The notes beneath the pieces are model-generated. The model was not told the DNA's origin and searched no databases. It saw nothing but the letters and a program-made list of their open reading frames with translations. A stretch of 64,000 bases of DNA from an uncultured Clostridia bacterium (lineage in GTDB: Bacteria; Bacillota; Clostridia; UMGS1810), in contig CAKSIN010000006.1 of assembly GCA_934463115.1 (NCBI GenBank), positions 35,212 through 99,211 of the forward strand, written 5' to 3'. The translations under genes were made by a program, and so were the position numbers. This document shows, in pieces, positions 52,553-62,900 of the stretch (within the stretch, counting starts at the first letter, position 1; each line of letters starts with the position of its first letter).

Positions 52553-53908
52553 ATGAAAACGAATCTTACAGAGGGAAATGTTTTTAAAAAACTTATCTTT
52601 TTTTCGCTTCCGTACCTGATGTCATACTTTCTTCAAACGCTCTACGGAATGGCGGACTTGTTCATCATCGGGCAATACGGCAGTGTTGCGGATATCACGG
52701 CGGTATCGATAGGCAGCCAGGTCATGCACATGCTCACCGTTATTATAGTCGGGCTTGCAATGGGTTCAACGGTAAGCATCGGACGGTACGTCGGCGCCGG
52801 AAATGAGCACGGAGCGGCAAAATCCGTAGGAAACACAATCACACTGTTTATGGTTATATCCGTTTTTGCGACTTTCGTTTTGCTGCTTTGCGCAAAACCG
52901 ATAACCGTCATAATGTCGGTTCCGTCCGAGGCAGTCGGCGGCACATTGGATTACCTTAGAATATGCTTTATCGGAATACCGTTCATAACAGCATACAATA
53001 TTATAAGCTCCGTACTGCGCGGAATGGGCGATTCGAAAAGCCCGATGTACTTTATTGCCGTTGCATGCGTCGTAAACATTGTACTTGACTTTATATTCAT
53101 AGGAAAAATGAATATCGGCACTGCCGGAGCCGCTCTCGGCACAACACTCTCGCAGACAGCAAGCGTGGCTGCGGCGCTGATTTATATACGTAGAAAAAAT
53201 ATCGGAATATCCGTAAAGGCAGCAGATTTTCGGCCGTCGAAAATAACGATGAGTCAGATACTGCGAGTCGGAATACCCGTCGCACTTCAGGACGGATTTA
53301 TACAGATTTCATTTGTTCTGATAACAATTTTTGCAAACAGACGCGGTCTTGATGACGCAGCCGCGGTGGGAATTGTAGAAAAAATAATCGGCATATTCTT
53401 TTTGCCGCCGTCGTCCATGCTTTCCGCGGTGTCGGCACTTGCCGCCCAAAATCTCGGCGCGGCAAAACCTGCGCGTGCAAGGCGCACACTTTGGTATGCC
53501 ATAGCGGTAGCAATGGGATTCGGATTGGCTGTTTCTGTCATAACACAGTTCTTTGCCGAAGATATTGTAGGAATTTTCGGCGACGATCCGACCGTCCGAA
53601 TACTCGGCGGTCAGTATCTGCGCAGCTATGTTTTTGACTGCGTTTTTGCCGGAGCGTCTTTTTGCTTCAGCGGATATTTCTGCGCACTGGAAAAATCCGA
53701 AATATCATTTATGCACAATGTGATATCCATTGTTCTTGTAAGAATTCCCGTGGCATACTATGCGTCAAAAACATTTGCCGACACGCTGTATCCCATTGGG
53801 CTTGCGTCCCCTCTCGGTTCACTTTTGTCGGCAATAATATGCGTTGCGGCATATATACACATTACAAAAAAGCAGCTACAGCTGCGTTTTGATACCGAGC
53901 GCGCCTAA
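52553..53908 (+). CDS. MATE-family multidrug/Na+ antiporter
   Basis: 451 residues, 12 transmembrane helices, with the MATE marks LPYLMSYFLQTLYGMADLFIIG at the start and a mirrored SSMLSAVSALAAQNLGA in the second half. It probably exports cationic drugs or toxic metabolites. The start at 52553 has GGAGGG 7 bases upstream; an in-frame extension to 52445 overlaps veg. The MerR-type promoter suggests induction by its substrates. Confidence 0.92.
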   Translation: MKTNLTEGNVFKKLIFFSLPYLMSYFLQTLYGMADLFIIGQYGSVADITAVSIGSQVMHMLTVIIVGLAMGSTVSIGRYVGAGNEHGAAKSVGNTITLFMVISVFATFVLLLCAKPITVIMSVPSEAVGGTLDYLRICFIGIPFITAYNIISSVLRGMGDSKSPMYFIAVACVVNIVLDFIFIGKMNIGTAGAALGTTLSQTASVAAALIYIRRKNIGISVKAADFRPSKITMSQILRVGIPVALQDGFIQISFVLITIFANRRGLDDAAAVGIVEKIIGIFFLPPSSMLSAVSALAAQNLGAAKPARARRTLWYAIAVAMGFGLAVSVITQFFAEDIVGIFGDDPTVRILGGQYLRSYVFDCVFAGASFCFSGYFCALEKSEISFMHNVISIVLVRIPVAYYASKTFADTLYPIGLASPLGSLLSAIICVAAYIHITKKQLQLRFDTERA

Positions 53909-54511
53909 ATGCTCTGTGTAATTAATACATTTCGGTGTGAATATACCGTCCGAAAATTCAAAAATATTCACGGACGCATTGTCTGCAAACGGAATATTCT
54001 TCATATCTTCCACGGGCAAACCTGCCGCATGTGTACACACGGCGCGTATCGGTGTGGCATGCGTTACGATGCAAACGCTTTTGCCGTCGTTTTGCATGCA
54101 TATCCCGGTCGCGGCGTCAATTATTCTGCGCGACAGCTGCTGCAGGCTTTCGCCGCCGGGGCACACGGAGCGCCCTATATCCGATTTCCACAATCTGTAC
54201 TCATTCGGGTACAGATTTTCAATATCGGAAAAAGGCATGCCCTCCCATGCACCGCCGTTAATTTCGCGGAGATTTTCACACTTTATTATTTGCAGACTGC
54301 ACGCCTTTGCAACAGGCTCTGCGGTTTGCACCGCACGGATTAAATCGCTTGAATACAAGACATCCGGCCGGTGTTTTGCAAAGTACTCTCCCAGCCTTTG
54401 CGCCTGGAGTTTTCCGACGGAGTCAAGCTCCGCATTGCGGTGACCGGCAAAAAAATTCTGCTTGTTAGCCTCGCTGTAGCCGTGGCGCACCATATACAAT
54501 TTAACCGACAT
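53876..54511 (-). CDS. Histidine phosphatase family protein (phosphoglycerate mutase-like)
   Basis: 211 residues with the catalytic RHG in YMVRHGYSEANKQNFFAGHRNAELDSVG, the second arginine in SSDLIRAVQTAEP, REINGGAWEGMPF with the catalytic acid, and the second histidine in VTHATPIRAV. The family removes phosphate from small molecules such as phosphoglycerate or cobalamin precursors; the substrate here is not indicated. GAGGAG lies 7 bases before the ATG at 54511. It overlaps the convergent MATE gene by 33 bases. Confidence 0.92.
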   Translation of the reverse strand: MSVKLYMVRHGYSEANKQNFFAGHRNAELDSVGKLQAQRLGEYFAKHRPDVLYSSDLIRAVQTAEPVAKACSLQIIKCENLREINGGAWEGMPFSDIENLYPNEYRLWKSDIGRSVCPGGESLQQLSRRIIDAATGICMQNDGKSVCIVTHATPIRAVCTHAAGLPVEDMKNIPFADNASVNIFEFSDGIFTPKCINYTEHLGALGIKTQL

Positions 54512-54536
54512 CAAATCACTCCTCGGCCGACTTTAA

Positions 54537-55151
54537 CTAACGCGCAATATCGCGTACGCAGTCGGCAACAGCCTTTGCGCACAGTGCAATTCCGTCATCG
54601 CTCAGGTGAATATTATCCTGACGCAGATACTTGTCCGGATTCTGCGCCACAAGAGCATTCAGGTCATTTACATACACGCCGTTTTCTTTCATAAATTCCA
54701 CAATGTGTTTGTTGTATTCCGTAATTATATTATTATCCTCATTGAGGTTCGGCTCTTTTACCGGTGTTGTTGTTGCAAAAATAACCTTGTCCGTTACCTT
54801 GCGCAGCTCACGCAGGATTTTGGACATATAGCTGATATATTCATCTACAGGTGTAAATGCACCGTCCTCTTTGCAGACAATGGCCGTGTCCCACAAACCG
54901 TTGTTCCAGTGAATAACATCGGGGCGGACGATTGTCTTTCCGCCGGACACCGGCATAAGAAACTGCTGTTCCACATCCTCGCGTCCGTTTGAAAATTCAC
55001 TAAACAGTCTGCCGAGTTCATTTAATGTGTATTTTGCAAAACGGCAGTTGTCCTCACTGCCCCACACATCAAACTCTCCCGCAAGTTCTTCCTTTACCTT
55101 TTCCTGATAGTTCAGGCGAATCGAATCGCCTATAAGCATTAGTCTTTTCAT
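54537..55151 (-). CDS. SGNH/GDSL-type hydrolase
   Basis: 204 residues: the catalytic serine in LIGDSIRLNY (block I), HWNNGLWD (block III-like) and the last block DNIHLSDDG with Asp and His. There is no signal peptide, so it acts in the cytosol. It may be an esterase or deacetylase on acylated sugars. It follows the DUF554 gene by 14 bases and precedes the histidine phosphatase by 25 bases. Confidence 0.9.
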   Translation of the reverse strand: MKRLMLIGDSIRLNYQEKVKEELAGEFDVWGSEDNCRFAKYTLNELGRLFSEFSNGREDVEQQFLMPVSGGKTIVRPDVIHWNNGLWDTAIVCKEDGAFTPVDEYISYMSKILRELRKVTDKVIFATTTPVKEPNLNEDNNIITEYNKHIVEFMKENGVYVNDLNALVAQNPDKYLRQDNIHLSDDGIALCAKAVADCVRDIAR

Positions 55152-55165
55152 TGTTCCCCACTCCT

Positions 55166-55882
55166 TTATATTAAATACGAGGCAGCGAATGCAAGCAATA
55201 TAGACGGAAGCAAATTTGCCACGCGGATTTTCTTTCCCCAGACAAGATTCAGTCCGACGCAGAAAATAAGAATCGAGCCGATAAGCGATATGTAATCGAG
55301 CGCAGTCTGAGTCATAAACGGTTTGATAAACACGGCGAACAGTGTAATACCACCCTCAAAAGCCAAAATCGGCAATGCCGAAAAAATGCAGCCTTTCCCG
55401 AGAGAACACGACATCACAAGAATGATTATAAAATCCAAAACAGATTTTGCAGCAAGCACAGACCAATCGCCGTTTATTCCGTCGCGAATCGAGCCGACAA
55501 TCGCCATTGCACCTATCGACACCGTGAGCGACGCTGTTACAAATGCGTCGACAAAACGGGTATCTCCGGTGCTTTTTGTTTTAATTTTCAGCCAGCTGCC
55601 GAATTTTTCGAATCCGCCTTCAATATTTATTACCTCGCCGATAAACGCCCCGATAACAAGGCAAAGCGTAATGAGCATACTGCACCCGGCTTCAATTTTT
55701 CCGCCGGACACGGAGAGTATTTTTTCCATTGCGCCGGCAATTCCGATAAACAGCACGCTTATGCCGCAAACCTTTTCAAGTGTTTCACGGTATTCATCGC
55801 GCATAAATTTTGCGCCGCCGATTCCGGCGATTCCGCCCGCAACTACCGCGGCAACGTTTATCAATGTTCCAAATCCTATCAT
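55166..55882 (-). CDS. DUF554 membrane protein (YdfK-like)
   Basis: 238 residues with about seven membrane helices. GFGTLINVAAVVAGGIAGIGG at the start, GCSMLITLCLVIGAFIGE and FVTASLTVSIGAMAIVGSIRDG are DUF554 signatures. A transport role is suspected for the family, with no known substrate. First gene of a three-gene minus-strand operon with the SGNH hydrolase and the histidine phosphatase. Confidence 0.92.
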   Translation of the reverse strand: MIGFGTLINVAAVVAGGIAGIGGAKFMRDEYRETLEKVCGISVLFIGIAGAMEKILSVSGGKIEAGCSMLITLCLVIGAFIGEVINIEGGFEKFGSWLKIKTKSTGDTRFVDAFVTASLTVSIGAMAIVGSIRDGINGDWSVLAAKSVLDFIIILVMSCSLGKGCIFSALPILAFEGGITLFAVFIKPFMTQTALDYISLIGSILIFCVGLNLVWGKKIRVANLLPSILLAFAASYLI

Positions 55883-56062
55883 ATTCTGCCTCCGACACAG
55901 CGATGTTTGTCAAAAATATCCTATGTTTTGTATTATACACTACTGCGAAGATTATATCAAGTGGTTTTTGCGATGCAAATATGGAATAATATTAAAAAAT
56001 CAGCGAATTATTTTCATCTTTTTGGGTGAAAATATAAAATTTAAATTTTTTGCATTTTTGTG

Positions 56063-56091
56063 TTGACAAATACATGCGATTGTGATATACT
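56063..56091 (+). promoter_or_regulatory. Promoter of tRNA-Leu(GAG)
   Basis: TTGACA (56063-56068) and TATACT (56086-56091) with a 17-base spacer, 15 bases upstream of the tRNA. Confidence 0.8.
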
Positions 56092-56106
56092 AGTCACTGT
56101 TGAAAC

Positions 56107-56190
56107 GCGAGTGTGCTGGAATAGGCAGACAGGCACGTTTGAGGGGCGTGTGTCGATGACGTATGGGTTCAAGTCCCATCACTCGCACCA
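56107..56190 (+). tRNA. tRNA-Leu (anticodon GAG)
   Basis: The acceptor arms GCGAGTG and CACTCGC pair perfectly, the 3' ACCA is encoded, the anticodon loop TTGAGGG holds GAG, the variable arm is long (class II, as needed for Leu), and the T loop GGTTCAAGTCC is canonical. It decodes CUC and CUU. Confidence 0.95.
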
Positions 56191-56196
56191 CTTTCT

Positions 56197-56236
56197 ATCG
56201 TGTACCGAACATTCGGTTTGGTATACGATTATTTTT
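56197..56236 (+). terminator. Terminator of the first tRNA-Leu
   Basis: ATCGTGTACC (56197-56206) and GGTATACGAT (56220-56229) pair with one G-T wobble and are followed by TATTTTTT. Confidence 0.7.
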
Positions 56237-56260
56237 TAAAACTTTATGTTTTATTATATC

Positions 56261-56289
56261 TTGATTAATTCTTCTTTTTGTGTTAAACT
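56261..56289 (+). promoter_or_regulatory. Promoter of tRNA-Leu(CAG)
   Basis: TTGATT (56261-56266) and TAAACT (56284-56289) with a 17-base spacer, 23 bases upstream of the tRNA. Confidence 0.55.
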
Positions 56290-56312
56290 GTAGATACGAT
56301 CAAGATTGATAT

Positions 56313-56399
56313 GCGGATATGGCGGAATTGGCAGACGCGCATGGTTCAGGTCCATGTGAAAGCAATTTCATGGAGGTTCAAGTCCTCTTATCCGCACCA
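56313..56399 (+). tRNA. tRNA-Leu (anticodon CAG)
   Basis: GCGGATA pairs with TATCCGC, ACCA is encoded, the anticodon loop TTCAGGT holds CAG, and the variable arm is long as in all leucine tRNAs. It decodes CUG. The mobile region begins directly downstream. Confidence 0.95.
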
Positions 56400-56400
56400 A

Positions 56401-56431
56401 AATCCTGTATCGTATGATACAGGATTTTTTT
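56401..56431 (+). terminator. Terminator of the second tRNA-Leu
   Basis: AATCCTGTATC and GATACAGGATT pair perfectly over 11 bp around a 4-base loop and run into seven T residues. Confidence 0.85.
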
Positions 56432-56449
56432 ATGAAAGGCGGTGGATTT

Positions 56450-56752
56450 ATGGCTGTATATTCTGCCCAAGAGCTTCGTATGATTGTTAGTGACATTGCC
56501 AAGCAATACGGTGTTAAAAAGGTTGCATTGTTTGGCTCTTACTCTACCGGAAAGCAGACACCTGAAAGCGACATTGATTTACTTATTGACAAAGGCGATA
56601 TTAAGGGCTTGTTTATGTTTAACAGCTTTATAAATTCACTTCAGGATAAGCTTGGTAAAAATGTTGATGTAATGACATATTCCTCGCTCAACCGCTCGCT
56701 TATTAAGGATTCTGTCAGAGATGAGGTGGTTCTCTATGAATACCAGAAATGA
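56450..56752 (+). CDS. mntA: MntA-type nucleotidyltransferase antitoxin
   Basis: 100 residues with the minimal nucleotidyltransferase motif VALFGSYSTGKQTPESDIDLLID (GSx10DxD). In type VII systems MntA transfers AMP groups to a tyrosine of HepT and blocks it. The start at 56450 has an AAAGGCGGTGG site 5 bases upstream. The gene overlaps hepT by 17 bases. Base composition is more AT-rich than in the core genes. Confidence 0.92.
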   Translation: MAVYSAQELRMIVSDIAKQYGVKKVALFGSYSTGKQTPESDIDLLIDKGDIKGLFMFNSFINSLQDKLGKNVDVMTYSSLNRSLIKDSVRDEVVLYEYQK

Positions 56753-57074
56753 AATTGTGCTTAAGAAAATCATACAATATTCTGATGAAATCAGTGCAAC
56801 CATTTCACGCTTTAATCTGACACCTGAATCTTTCAACGAAGATTTTGTTGCACGCAATGCGATTTCAATGTGCATTCTTCAAATCGGAGAACTGGTCGGC
56901 AAGCTAACCGAAGAGTTCAAGGCTGAAAATAATGCAATGCCTTGGCGTGAAATTAAAGCTATGCGAAATATAGCTGCTCATAATTACGGTGAAATCGACA
57001 TTGATATTCTTTGGGAAACCGCCACCTGCGATATTCCTGATTTGAAAGAGTACTGTCAAAAGTTTATAGATTAA
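56736..57074 (+). CDS. hepT: HepT-like HEPN ribonuclease toxin
   Basis: 112 residues, helical, with the active-site motif RNIAAHNYG (RX4HXY), the tyrosine of which is the AMP acceptor. HepT cleaves RNA (tRNA in some systems) when not modified. It is paired with the preceding MntA. GAGGTGG precedes the ATG at 56736, inside the mntA gene. Confidence 0.92.
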   Translation: MNTRNEIVLKKIIQYSDEISATISRFNLTPESFNEDFVARNAISMCILQIGELVGKLTEEFKAENNAMPWREIKAMRNIAAHNYGEIDIDILWETATCDIPDLKEYCQKFID

Positions 57075-57145
57075 CTAAAAAGGGCATCTTTGGGGTGTCC
57101 TTAATAAAACAGTAATATTGTTTTCGGTGAAACGGCATAGGCTTT

Positions 57146-58669
57146 CTATGCCGTTTCTTCGTTGTTAAGTAATGATTGTGGCAGTATGCCGACCAAATCA
57201 TAAACAATGTCAATTTCTTGTGTTCGCTTTCCGTCAAGTTCTTGCGGTGCGTGAACATAAACACGCTTTACCATATCGTTTAATACTGACGGAGTTAGTT
57301 CCTGTAAATCAAAATATTTATGTACCTTTGAAATAAATCTTTCTACATTGTCGGATTGTTCTTCCGTTTCAGATATTTCAGTGGATAACTTTTCAATAAT
57401 TTGTTTTAATTCCGCCTGTTCCGTTTCGTAGTTTTCCGATAGCATTTCAAATCTTTCGTCCGAGATTTTTTTGCTGACATTATCCTCATAAATACGCTGA
57501 AACAATAGGTCTAATTCTTGAATTCTGCTTTCGCTTTTTGAGAGCAGTTTTTTCTTTGCAGAAAGCTCCTTTTTAACCTCTGCCTTTTGCTTTGCACCCA
57601 ATACCTTGCGGAATTGATTTTCATAACTTGCAACAGTTCCAATCACATATTAAAGATGTGCTAATACACCCTGTTCAAGTATCGTTGCACGAATAAAATG
57701 TGTTGAACATTCTTTCTTGACCTTGCGTGAAGTAGAACACACAAAATGGTCTTGTCTGCTTTCAAAATATTTGCTTGTGCAGTAGTACAGTTTTTGTCCG
57801 CAATCAGCACAGTAGGCTATGCCTGAAAACATATTAGTTTTGCCTATTCGTGTCGGTCTGCGTTTGTTCTTTCTTAACTCTTGCACCCGTTCCCAAGTAT
57901 CAACATCAACAATTGCTTCGTGGGTGTTTTCAAATATCAGTTGTTTTTCTTCGGGATTGTGCAATTTCTTCTTGCTTTTGTATGATTGCTTATAGGTTTT
58001 GAAATTCACCGTATGCCCCAAATACTCTTTCTTTTCAAGCATAGTTGATATTGTATCAGCTACCCAACGATAAGGATTTTCAGGAGTAGGCAAATTTGTT
58101 GTCCGTCCTATACTCTGCCAATATGCAGCAGGGGTTAAAACTTTTTCTTCTCTTAACCTTTTTGCTATTTGAGAAGGTCCATAGCCATTCATACACAGAT
58201 TAAAAATTTTACGCACAATTTCAGCCGCAGGCTCGTCCACAATCCATTTTGTTTTATCGTCAGGACTTTTCATATATCCAAACGGCGGAATAGTGGTTAG
58301 TGTTTTACCCGATTCGCCTTTTGCTTTCATAACTGTCTTAATCTTTTTGCTCGTGTCTTTTGCATACCATTCATTGATGATATTAAGAAACGGAGTAAAA
58401 TCACTGTTAGTTTGATTGGCACTGTCTATGCCGTTGTTGATAGCAATAAAACGGATATTCTTTTCAACAAACATAACCTCTGTATAGAAACCGACTTTGA
58501 GATAATCGCGCCCAAGTCCTGACATATCTTTTACAATGATTGTACCGACTTTATTTTCTTCAACAAGTGCAATTAAATCATTCCAGCCGGGGCGGTTGAA
58601 TAATGAAGTTAGATAACGATACTTTTCAAAATCGCATAAAATCAACATTTTAGGACAACAGGCAAACAA
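57146..58669 (-). pseudogene. Large serine recombinase, N-terminally truncated and interrupted by an in-frame stop
   Basis: From 58669 the frame joins the family at FNRPGWNDLIALVEENKVG and IIVKDMSGLGRDYLKVGFYTE, then shows the recombinase domain (PPFGYMKSPDD, PSQIAKRLREE), the zinc ribbon CADCGQKLYYC and a long coiled coil. The catalytic serine region (about 70 residues) is absent. A TAA at 57650-57652 splits the protein in the same frame (AHL, stop, YVIGTVASYE), probably from a glutamine codon. It therefore cannot act, and the mobile element it belonged to is probably not excised by it. Confidence 0.85.
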
Positions 58670-58759
58670 CTATGTACTTGAAACTTAATACAAATCAAAG
58701 AATACCTGCAAAAATGGTATTCTTTTTTTGTTGTTCAAACCACGAAAGGAAAATCAGAA

Positions 58760-58936
58760 ATGAAAACCGAAAATTCAAAGCAGTTATGCCCTGTTTGTAA
58801 AATCGGGCAGGACACATATTTGCTCGACAACAGAAATCCGTTTTGTTCGTACTTGCATTGCCATAACGGCAAAACGTGTTCGGCGTATGTGCCGCTTGAA
58901 AAACAGAATAAACCGGAGCAACGGCGTCAGGATTGA
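58760..58936 (+). CDS. Small zinc-ribbon protein of an integrative element
   Basis: 58 residues, MKTENSKQLCPVCKIGQDTY at the start, cysteines at 10, 13, 30, 35 and 41 with two histidines nearby, and a charged C-terminus. GAAAGGA precedes the ATG. Small proteins of this form often lie beside DUF6017 replication-initiator-like genes in clostridial conjugative elements. Function unknown. Confidence 0.7.
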   Translation: MKTENSKQLCPVCKIGQDTYLLDNRNPFCSYLHCHNGKTCSAYVPLEKQNKPEQRRQD

Positions 58937-58985
58937 TAAAAAATCCCGGCGCTTTTTTAATTTCACAGGAAAGGAGATTTTTGAA

Positions 58986-59870
58986 ATGGCAGTTTTCAGA
59001 ATAGACAAAACGCGCGACTATACCGTGATGAGCAACCACCATTTGAGAAATACGGAATTATCATTAAAGGCAAAGGGATTGTTATCCCTTATGCTGTCGC
59101 TCCCCGAAAATTGGGACTACACAACAAAAGGACTTGCGGCAATCTGCAAGGACGGAATCGACAGCATAAGCTCCTGTATCAGAGAGCTTGAAAAGCACGG
59201 ATATATTATCCGTGAGCGTATGAGAAACGAAAAGGGACAGCTTACCACGATTGAGTACACGATTTTGGAGCAGCCTAAAAACACGCCGCCTGAACGGGAA
59301 AAACCTATACGGGAAAATCCTGTATTGGATATTCCTGCACAGGCAGAGCCTATACAGGAAAACACCGCACAATTAAATACTAATATATTAAATAAAAAAG
59401 AATTAAATACTGATGTATCAAATACTTATCCAATCAAATCATATCAAAAAGAGGTCGAGCCGACAAGACCGGCGGACTCTCAAAAAGAAAATTCGGATAG
59501 GATTGGATATGATGAGGTTGAAGCATACCGACAAATAATCAAAGAAAATATCGAGTATGACATTTTGAGCCTTCGCAACGAGCGGGATATTGCTATGCTT
59601 GACGAAATCGTTGACCTTATGACAGAAACGGTTTGCACACAGAAAGCAAGTCTTGTCATTGCCGGCGATACCTACCCGGCGGCAATCGTGAAATCAAAGC
59701 TGTTAAAATTAAATTCTGAGCATATCGAGTATGTTATCGACTGTATGAGGGAAAACACAACGGATATTCGCAATATCAAAAAATATATGCTTGCGGCTCT
59801 GTTTAACGCCCCCTCCACCATTGACAGCTATTACAGAGCGAAGGTCAATCACGATATGAAACATTTTTAA
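58986..59870 (+). CDS. Replication initiator-like winged-helix protein with DUF6017
   Basis: 294 residues. The first 100 form a winged helix of the RepA-N-like type (NTELSLKAKGLLSLMLSLP, DSISSCIRELEKHGYIIRE), then a Pro/Gln-rich linker and a C-terminal DUF6017-type domain (AYRQIIKENIEYDIL, YVIDCMRENTTDIRNIKKYML). Such proteins are standard in integrative conjugative elements of the Tn916/CTn kind and may start plasmid-like replication. GGAAAGGAG lies 8 bases before the ATG at 58986. Confidence 0.85.
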   Translation: MAVFRIDKTRDYTVMSNHHLRNTELSLKAKGLLSLMLSLPENWDYTTKGLAAICKDGIDSISSCIRELEKHGYIIRERMRNEKGQLTTIEYTILEQPKNTPPEREKPIRENPVLDIPAQAEPIQENTAQLNTNILNKKELNTDVSNTYPIKSYQKEVEPTRPADSQKENSDRIGYDEVEAYRQIIKENIEYDILSLRNERDIAMLDEIVDLMTETVCTQKASLVIAGDTYPAAIVKSKLLKLNSEHIEYVIDCMRENTTDIRNIKKYMLAALFNAPSTIDSYYRAKVNHDMKHF

Positions 59871-59882
59871 GGCGGTTTTGTC

Positions 59883-59927
59883 TATGAGAAAATCAGATTA
59901 CAAAAAGTGCAGACCGCCTTAAATAAA
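59883..59927 (+). other. Very short frame inside an inverted repeat
   Basis: Between the initiator-like gene and the surface protein there is an inverted repeat, AAGGCGGT and ACCGCCTT, with a 12-codon frame in its loop (MRKSDYKKCRPP). There is no clear ribosome site, so I do not count it as a gene. The arms could form a weak terminator. Confidence 0.3.
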
Positions 59928-59982
59928 CGGCTTTGATACAGATAAAACGCGTTTTAATAAAATCGAGAAAGGAAAAAATAAA

Positions 59983-62900
59983 ATGAATTTCAAAAGCAAA
60001 TTAAAAAATATTCTGTCGGCGGCATTGGCGGTGTCAACGCTGCTTTCGGGATTTACGCCGATAACGACCTATGCGGCACAGGTAAACGAATATGTCGATC
60101 CTGCGGATATATGGGTATCTGCAAACGGCAGAACAAACGAGCTTGATTTTAATGCGACTATCACGCAGGAAACAAGCTGGTGCACGGTATGTAACAAAGA
60201 CACGATAATGCTTACTTACAGAACGCCCGAATATACCAAAAGCGGAACAACCGCATTAAACAGGGGCGTTAAATTTTCGGACGGAACTATGGTTGACGGA
60301 AAAACAAAGGGCAACCTTGACAGCGGGCGGCCGAATCAAGACGCAAGCTACTCAACATATCATTGGACAAAATCAATTTGTCAGACCTGCGGAACAATAA
60401 ACTCCGTTGACGGCAAAGACGCATACGGATTCAGCCGTAATGTTTATGGCTTAAACTCCTGCGACCACAATTTTTTCTTGGACTTTGACAATACCACATA
60501 CACACCATATAACGAGAATTATCATACAACAGTGTTAAAAGCCGGACGATATTGTCAGTTTTGCAAGGGTACGAAAGCAAGAGCCTCCGAGAAACGAGAA
60601 TCACACAATTTTACAGAAACGGTTGACGGTCAGATTGGCAACAACCGTTTTTTCATATCCGAAAAATGCGATGACTGCGGATATTCCACAAGCGAGTATG
60701 TAACCGCAAAATCTGTTGTTTCGTCATACTACGGAAATGCGGATAATAAATCCCACACCGTAACCGTCAGCGACTTGTCGGACAGCGGCGTACATACAAG
60801 TATTCGCTACGGAACGAGTGCAGGCAAATGCAATCTCACTTCTGCTCCGAACTACACCGACGCCGGATATTATCCCGTGTACTATGAAATCTCATATAAG
60901 TATCAGGGCGAAACAATGACGGAAAACGGTGTATCGTATGTGTGGCTGCTGGAGGACAAAAAGGACGATAACAGCGGCGGAACTGTTATTGTACTTCCCG
61001 AAAAACACGAACACGATTACAGATATTTGGAAACCGTTGCTCCCTCCTGTGATAACCTCGGCTATGAACGCTGGCAATGCGATGGCTGCGGAAATCTTGA
61101 CAAGAGAAATTACACCAAAGCGACCGGACATAATTACAAGGCAATTACAATTCGTGAAGCAACCTGCAAGCAAGGCGGCTTGAAATTAAACCTCTGCGAC
61201 AAATGCGGCAGCTTTTATGAGGAAACAACTCCCGTCGGTGAGCATAAATACAAGACTGAAAAAGTACAACCCACTTGCAGAAATGTAGGCTATACAAATC
61301 ACATCTGCGAAATTTGCGGCAATTCATATATTACCGATATGACGCCGATTATCTCACACGCTTATGAGCGTATCACCAAAGAGCCGACCTGTACCGATAA
61401 AGGCTATACAACCTCAACCTGTACTATGTGCGGACTGAATTATGTTTCGGACTACACCGAGCCTACCGGACACGATTGGGACGAGGGACATACCGTTACA
61501 AATTCCACTTGTGAGAGCGAGGGTGTAATTGAGTACCGTTGTAAAAATACAGGCTGCAATGAAAAAATGATTAAAGCGGAATCCGCAACGGGACATACAC
61601 CGGGCAAGGAAGCTACTTGCACAGAGCCGCAAACTTGTGAAAAATGCAGTACGGTTTTAGAACTTCCGAAAGGACACAGCTATTCCGAAAAGATAGTTGC
61701 TCCGACTTGCACAGCTATGGGCTATACAGAATACAAATGCGATAATTGCGACGACAGCTATATCGGCGATTACACCGATAAGGCAGAACACAAATATGCG
61801 AAAAATATTACTGCTCCCACTTGTACCGAACACGGCTACACAACAAATACTTGCGTAAACTGCGGTGATGAATTTGTTTCGGACTACACAGAAAAGAAAC
61901 CGCATAACTACAATGCGGAAATCACAAAGCCGACTTGTACCGGGTTTGGTTATACAACTTACACTTGTGCAGACTGCGGCGATAAATATATTTCCGACTA
62001 TATGGATAAGACCGAACACAATTACAGCAAAAAAGTAATTGAGCCGACCTGCACCGAGCACGGATATACAATCTACACCTGCCCCGACTGCGGCAAGGAA
62101 TATATCGCAGACTTAACGGAACATAAAAATCACAGCTACACCGAAACCGTAATTGCCCCCACCTGCACAGAAATGGGCTACACGATTTTTACTTGTGATT
62201 GCGGCGATTCCCACAAAGGCAACTACACGGATAAAATTCCTCACAATTACAAAAAGACAGTAACCGAGCCGACCTGTACCGAAATCGGATTTACAACTTC
62301 CGTTTGCGAGGTCTGCGGCGACACGGTTAAGAGCGATTACAAAAATGCAAAGGGACACGCACCGTCTGAATGGATAATTGACGAAGCGGCTACCATTGAA
62401 CACGGCGGCAAAAAACATATTGAATGTGTGGAGTGTAAAGAAATTTTGCAAAGCACCGATATTTCCAAACTTGTGGCAAAGGATAATTCGGACGAGGACG
62501 GCAAAGCCGAAATCGGCGGATATTCCGTTATTCTCACGGACAAAAACAATAAGCCTGTGTTTAATTCCGAAATCACGATTGACAAGGACGATAACATTTC
62601 AATCCGCTTGCCGAAAAACAGACTGCTTGATTTTGCTGACAGAACAACAATAACCGTATTCAACACCGAAAATCAGACAGCAGCAACGGGTTTGAATATC
62701 TTTGTTACGGACAACAACGGCAATAACGCAACAGGCGTAACAGACGAAAACGGACAGTTTATCGCGCCCGACAAAAAATCCTCAACAGGCGACGATAACG
62801 GCACTATCGGAAAAGAGGACGGCGACAGTAAACTTACCTATGTTATCAAGGTTACGGATAAGCTCAATGTTACAATTCCGAACTGCGAAACCTATACCGG

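Noticed and set aside
56390..56431. att site at the tRNA-Leu 3' end
   Set aside because: No second copy of the tRNA end is visible within the window, so an attachment site cannot be claimed from this sequence alone.
61006..62455. Regular repeats that might suggest a CRISPR array
   Set aside because: The repeat is at the protein level (38 residues, in frame, diverged in DNA). There are no identical direct repeats with unique spacers anywhere in the window.
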